A stretch of 7,323 nt of DNA from Acidobacteriota bacterium (GTDB lineage Bacteria > Acidobacteriota > Terriglobia > Terriglobales > Acidobacteriaceae), in contig JAJZCP010000071.1 in assembly GCA_021846065.1 (NCBI GenBank), positions 1 through 7,323 of the forward strand. Direction: 5' to 3'. The notes below the pieces were generated by a model. That model did not search any database. It saw only the letters and a list, made by a program, of their open reading frames with translations, and was not told the DNA's origin. The first letter of the stretch is position 1. The number at the start of each line of letters is the position of its first letter. Shown piece after piece: positions 6,303 to 7,323 of this stretch. The position numbers were made by a program, and so were the translations under genes.

Positions 6303-7138
6303 TGGCGACCATTGCTGCCCCCGTCCGCAAGACCGCAACGGCTGTTCGAACCCCTGGCCTGTGGACGCCCGCCTACTCCCTGTGGCGGCGCGAACTGGTC
6401 CGCTTCTACCGGCAAAAGGCCCGCGTCGTCGGCGTCATCGCCTCACCGCTGCTCTTCTGGGTGGTTCTGGGCTCCGGCTTCGCCAATACATTCCGCTCCC
6501 ACGGCCCCGAGGGAACAGATAATGCGCACTACCTGAGCTTTTTCTTTCCCGGCGCCATTGTCATGATCGTTTTGTTCACGGCGATCTTCAGCATGATGTC
6601 ACTGATTCAGGACCGCAACGAGGGGTTTCTGCTGTCGGTGCTGGCCGCGCCCATTAGCCGCTCTTCCATCGTGCTGGGCAAAGTTATGGGCGGCGCAACA
6701 CTGGCTGCGATTCAAGGCTGGATTTTTCTGGTCTTCTCGCCCCTTGCAGGCGTTCACACCAGCGTGGACGGCATCCTGTACGGCATGCTCGTTATCGCGC
6801 TGACCTCGTTTTCGCTTACTGCGCTGGGCTTCATCATCGCGTGGCCCATGGACTCGACCCAGGCCTTCCACGCCGTCATCAACCTGATCCTGATTCCGCT
6901 GTGGCTGATGTCGGGCGCACTATTCCCCGTCAGCGGCGCCTCCGGCTGGCTGCGCTGGCTCATGCTGCTCAATCCCCTTACCTACGGCGTGGATGCGCTG
7001 CGCAATGGCCTCTTCCCGGCGCAGGCGACCACCTTTTCCCCGGAGGTCAATCTGTTCGTCACCCTCGCTTTCTGCACCGTGGTCTTCCTCGGCTCCTGGA
7101 CCGTGGTCAACCGCCGGACCAATAAGCCGGCCGCGTAA
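6302..7138 (+). CDS. ABC-2 type transporter permease
   Basis: This is the membrane subunit that partners with the preceding ATPase, with which it overlaps by one base (TAATG). The 278 residues show six hydrophobic segments, near 42-58, 80-101, 124-148, 156-180, 188-210 and 250-269, the standard ABC-2 (DrrB/NodJ-like) topology. Typical family features are the cytoplasmic stretch DRNEGFLLSVLAAPISR after the second segment (about 104-120), and WLMSGALFPV followed by LNPLTYGVDALRNGLF near 201-238. A functional exporter would be a dimer of this protein with two ATPase subunits. Comparable two-gene exporters act in antibiotic resistance, sodium export and cofactor supply (NosFY in N2O reductase maturation), so the substrate stays open. 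The gene looks intact. Confidence 0.93.
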   Translation: MATIAAPVRKTATAVRTPGLWTPAYSLWRRELVRFYRQKARVVGVIASPLLFWVVLGSGFANTFRSHGPEGTDNAHYLSFFFPGAIVMIVLFTAIFSMMSLIQDRNEGFLLSVLAAPISRSSIVLGKVMGGATLAAIQGWIFLVFSPLAGVHTSVDGILYGMLVIALTSFSLTALGFIIAWPMDSTQAFHAVINLILIPLWLMSGALFPVSGASGWLRWLMLLNPLTYGVDALRNGLFPAQATTFSPEVNLFVTLAFCTVVFLGSWTVVNRRTNKPAA

Positions 7139-7144
7139 GGAACG

Positions 7145-7323
7145 ATGCCCACCCGTCTGGAATTTGCGTCCACAAAGACCGCGCCCGAGAGCGTGCGCGC
7201 CCCGATTGCCGGCATTTTGACCATCAGCGCCGCAGCGGTCGCCTTCCTGCTCTGGCTGATCTACGTCCATCGGGCGCCGCTGGACTTTGCCAACCGCCTG
7301 ATGTTTCTGCCCGCGTTGAATGC
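7145..7323 (+). CDS. DUF420 membrane protein, CtaM/YozB family (partial, runs off the right edge)
   Basis: Only the first 59 complete codons are in the window. The start is ATG 7145, six bases after the permease stop, with AAGGA overlapping that stop codon at a rather short spacing of three bases. Residues 1-20 are polar. A membrane segment covers about 21-41, followed by YVHRAPLDFANRL and FLPALNA, which I recognise as the conserved N-terminal part of DUF420 proteins. In Staphylococcus aureus the DUF420 protein CtaM is required for activity of the haem-A-dependent oxidase, and its gene neighbours ctaA and ctaB. The presence of ctaB upstream here fits an oxidase assembly role. The assignment depends on a short fragment. 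Confidence 0.75.
   Translation, partial: MPTRLEFASTKTAPESVRAPIAGILTISAAAVAFLLWLIYVHRAPLDFANRLMFLPALN

Overview
The window looks like chromosomal DNA of an Acidobacteriota bacterium, probably class Terriglobia (Granulicella, Terriglobus or Acidobacterium relatives). This is inferred from the high GC content, the form of the ECF sigma factor and the gene order haem O synthase, ABC ATPase, ABC permease, DUF420. No 16S rRNA or other taxonomic marker is present. All confident genes are on the + strand. I see no tRNA, rRNA, CRISPR array, insertion sequence or phage gene.

Layout. Positions 1-273 hold no confident gene, only a weak hint of a divergent minus-strand gene at the left edge. Positions 274-1317 encode a ThiF/MoeB-type adenylyltransferase with an extra C-terminal module; its start follows a -10-like box so closely that its mRNA may be leaderless. 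After a 133-base gap comes a tightly packed run: an ECF sigma factor (1451-2134), a small soluble zinc-binding anti-sigma factor (2131-2394), shikimate kinase (2394-3026) and an AI-2E/PerM-family membrane protein (3010-4092). Each of these genes overlaps the next by 1 to 17 bases, so they are probably co-transcribed and translationally coupled. A perfect 11-bp inverted repeat sits at the front of the shikimate kinase gene.

After a 151-base gap a second run starts: ctaB (4244-5269, haem O synthase), an ABC ATPase (5274-6302), an ABC-2 permease (6302-7138) and the start of a DUF420 protein of the CtaM/YozB family (7145 to the right edge). CtaB makes haem O, the precursor of haem A, and DUF420/CtaM proteins are needed for haem-A oxidase activity in Staphylococcus. 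This run is therefore best read as a cytochrome oxidase cofactor and assembly operon with an embedded exporter whose substrate is unknown.

Most of this is recognisable housekeeping content. The points most worth checking are the hairpin at the aroK start, the RsrA-like zinc-site spacing in the anti-sigma factor, the pairing of a stress-type sigma module with aroK, and the ABC exporter inside the haem-oxidase operon. I found no convincing wholly new system.
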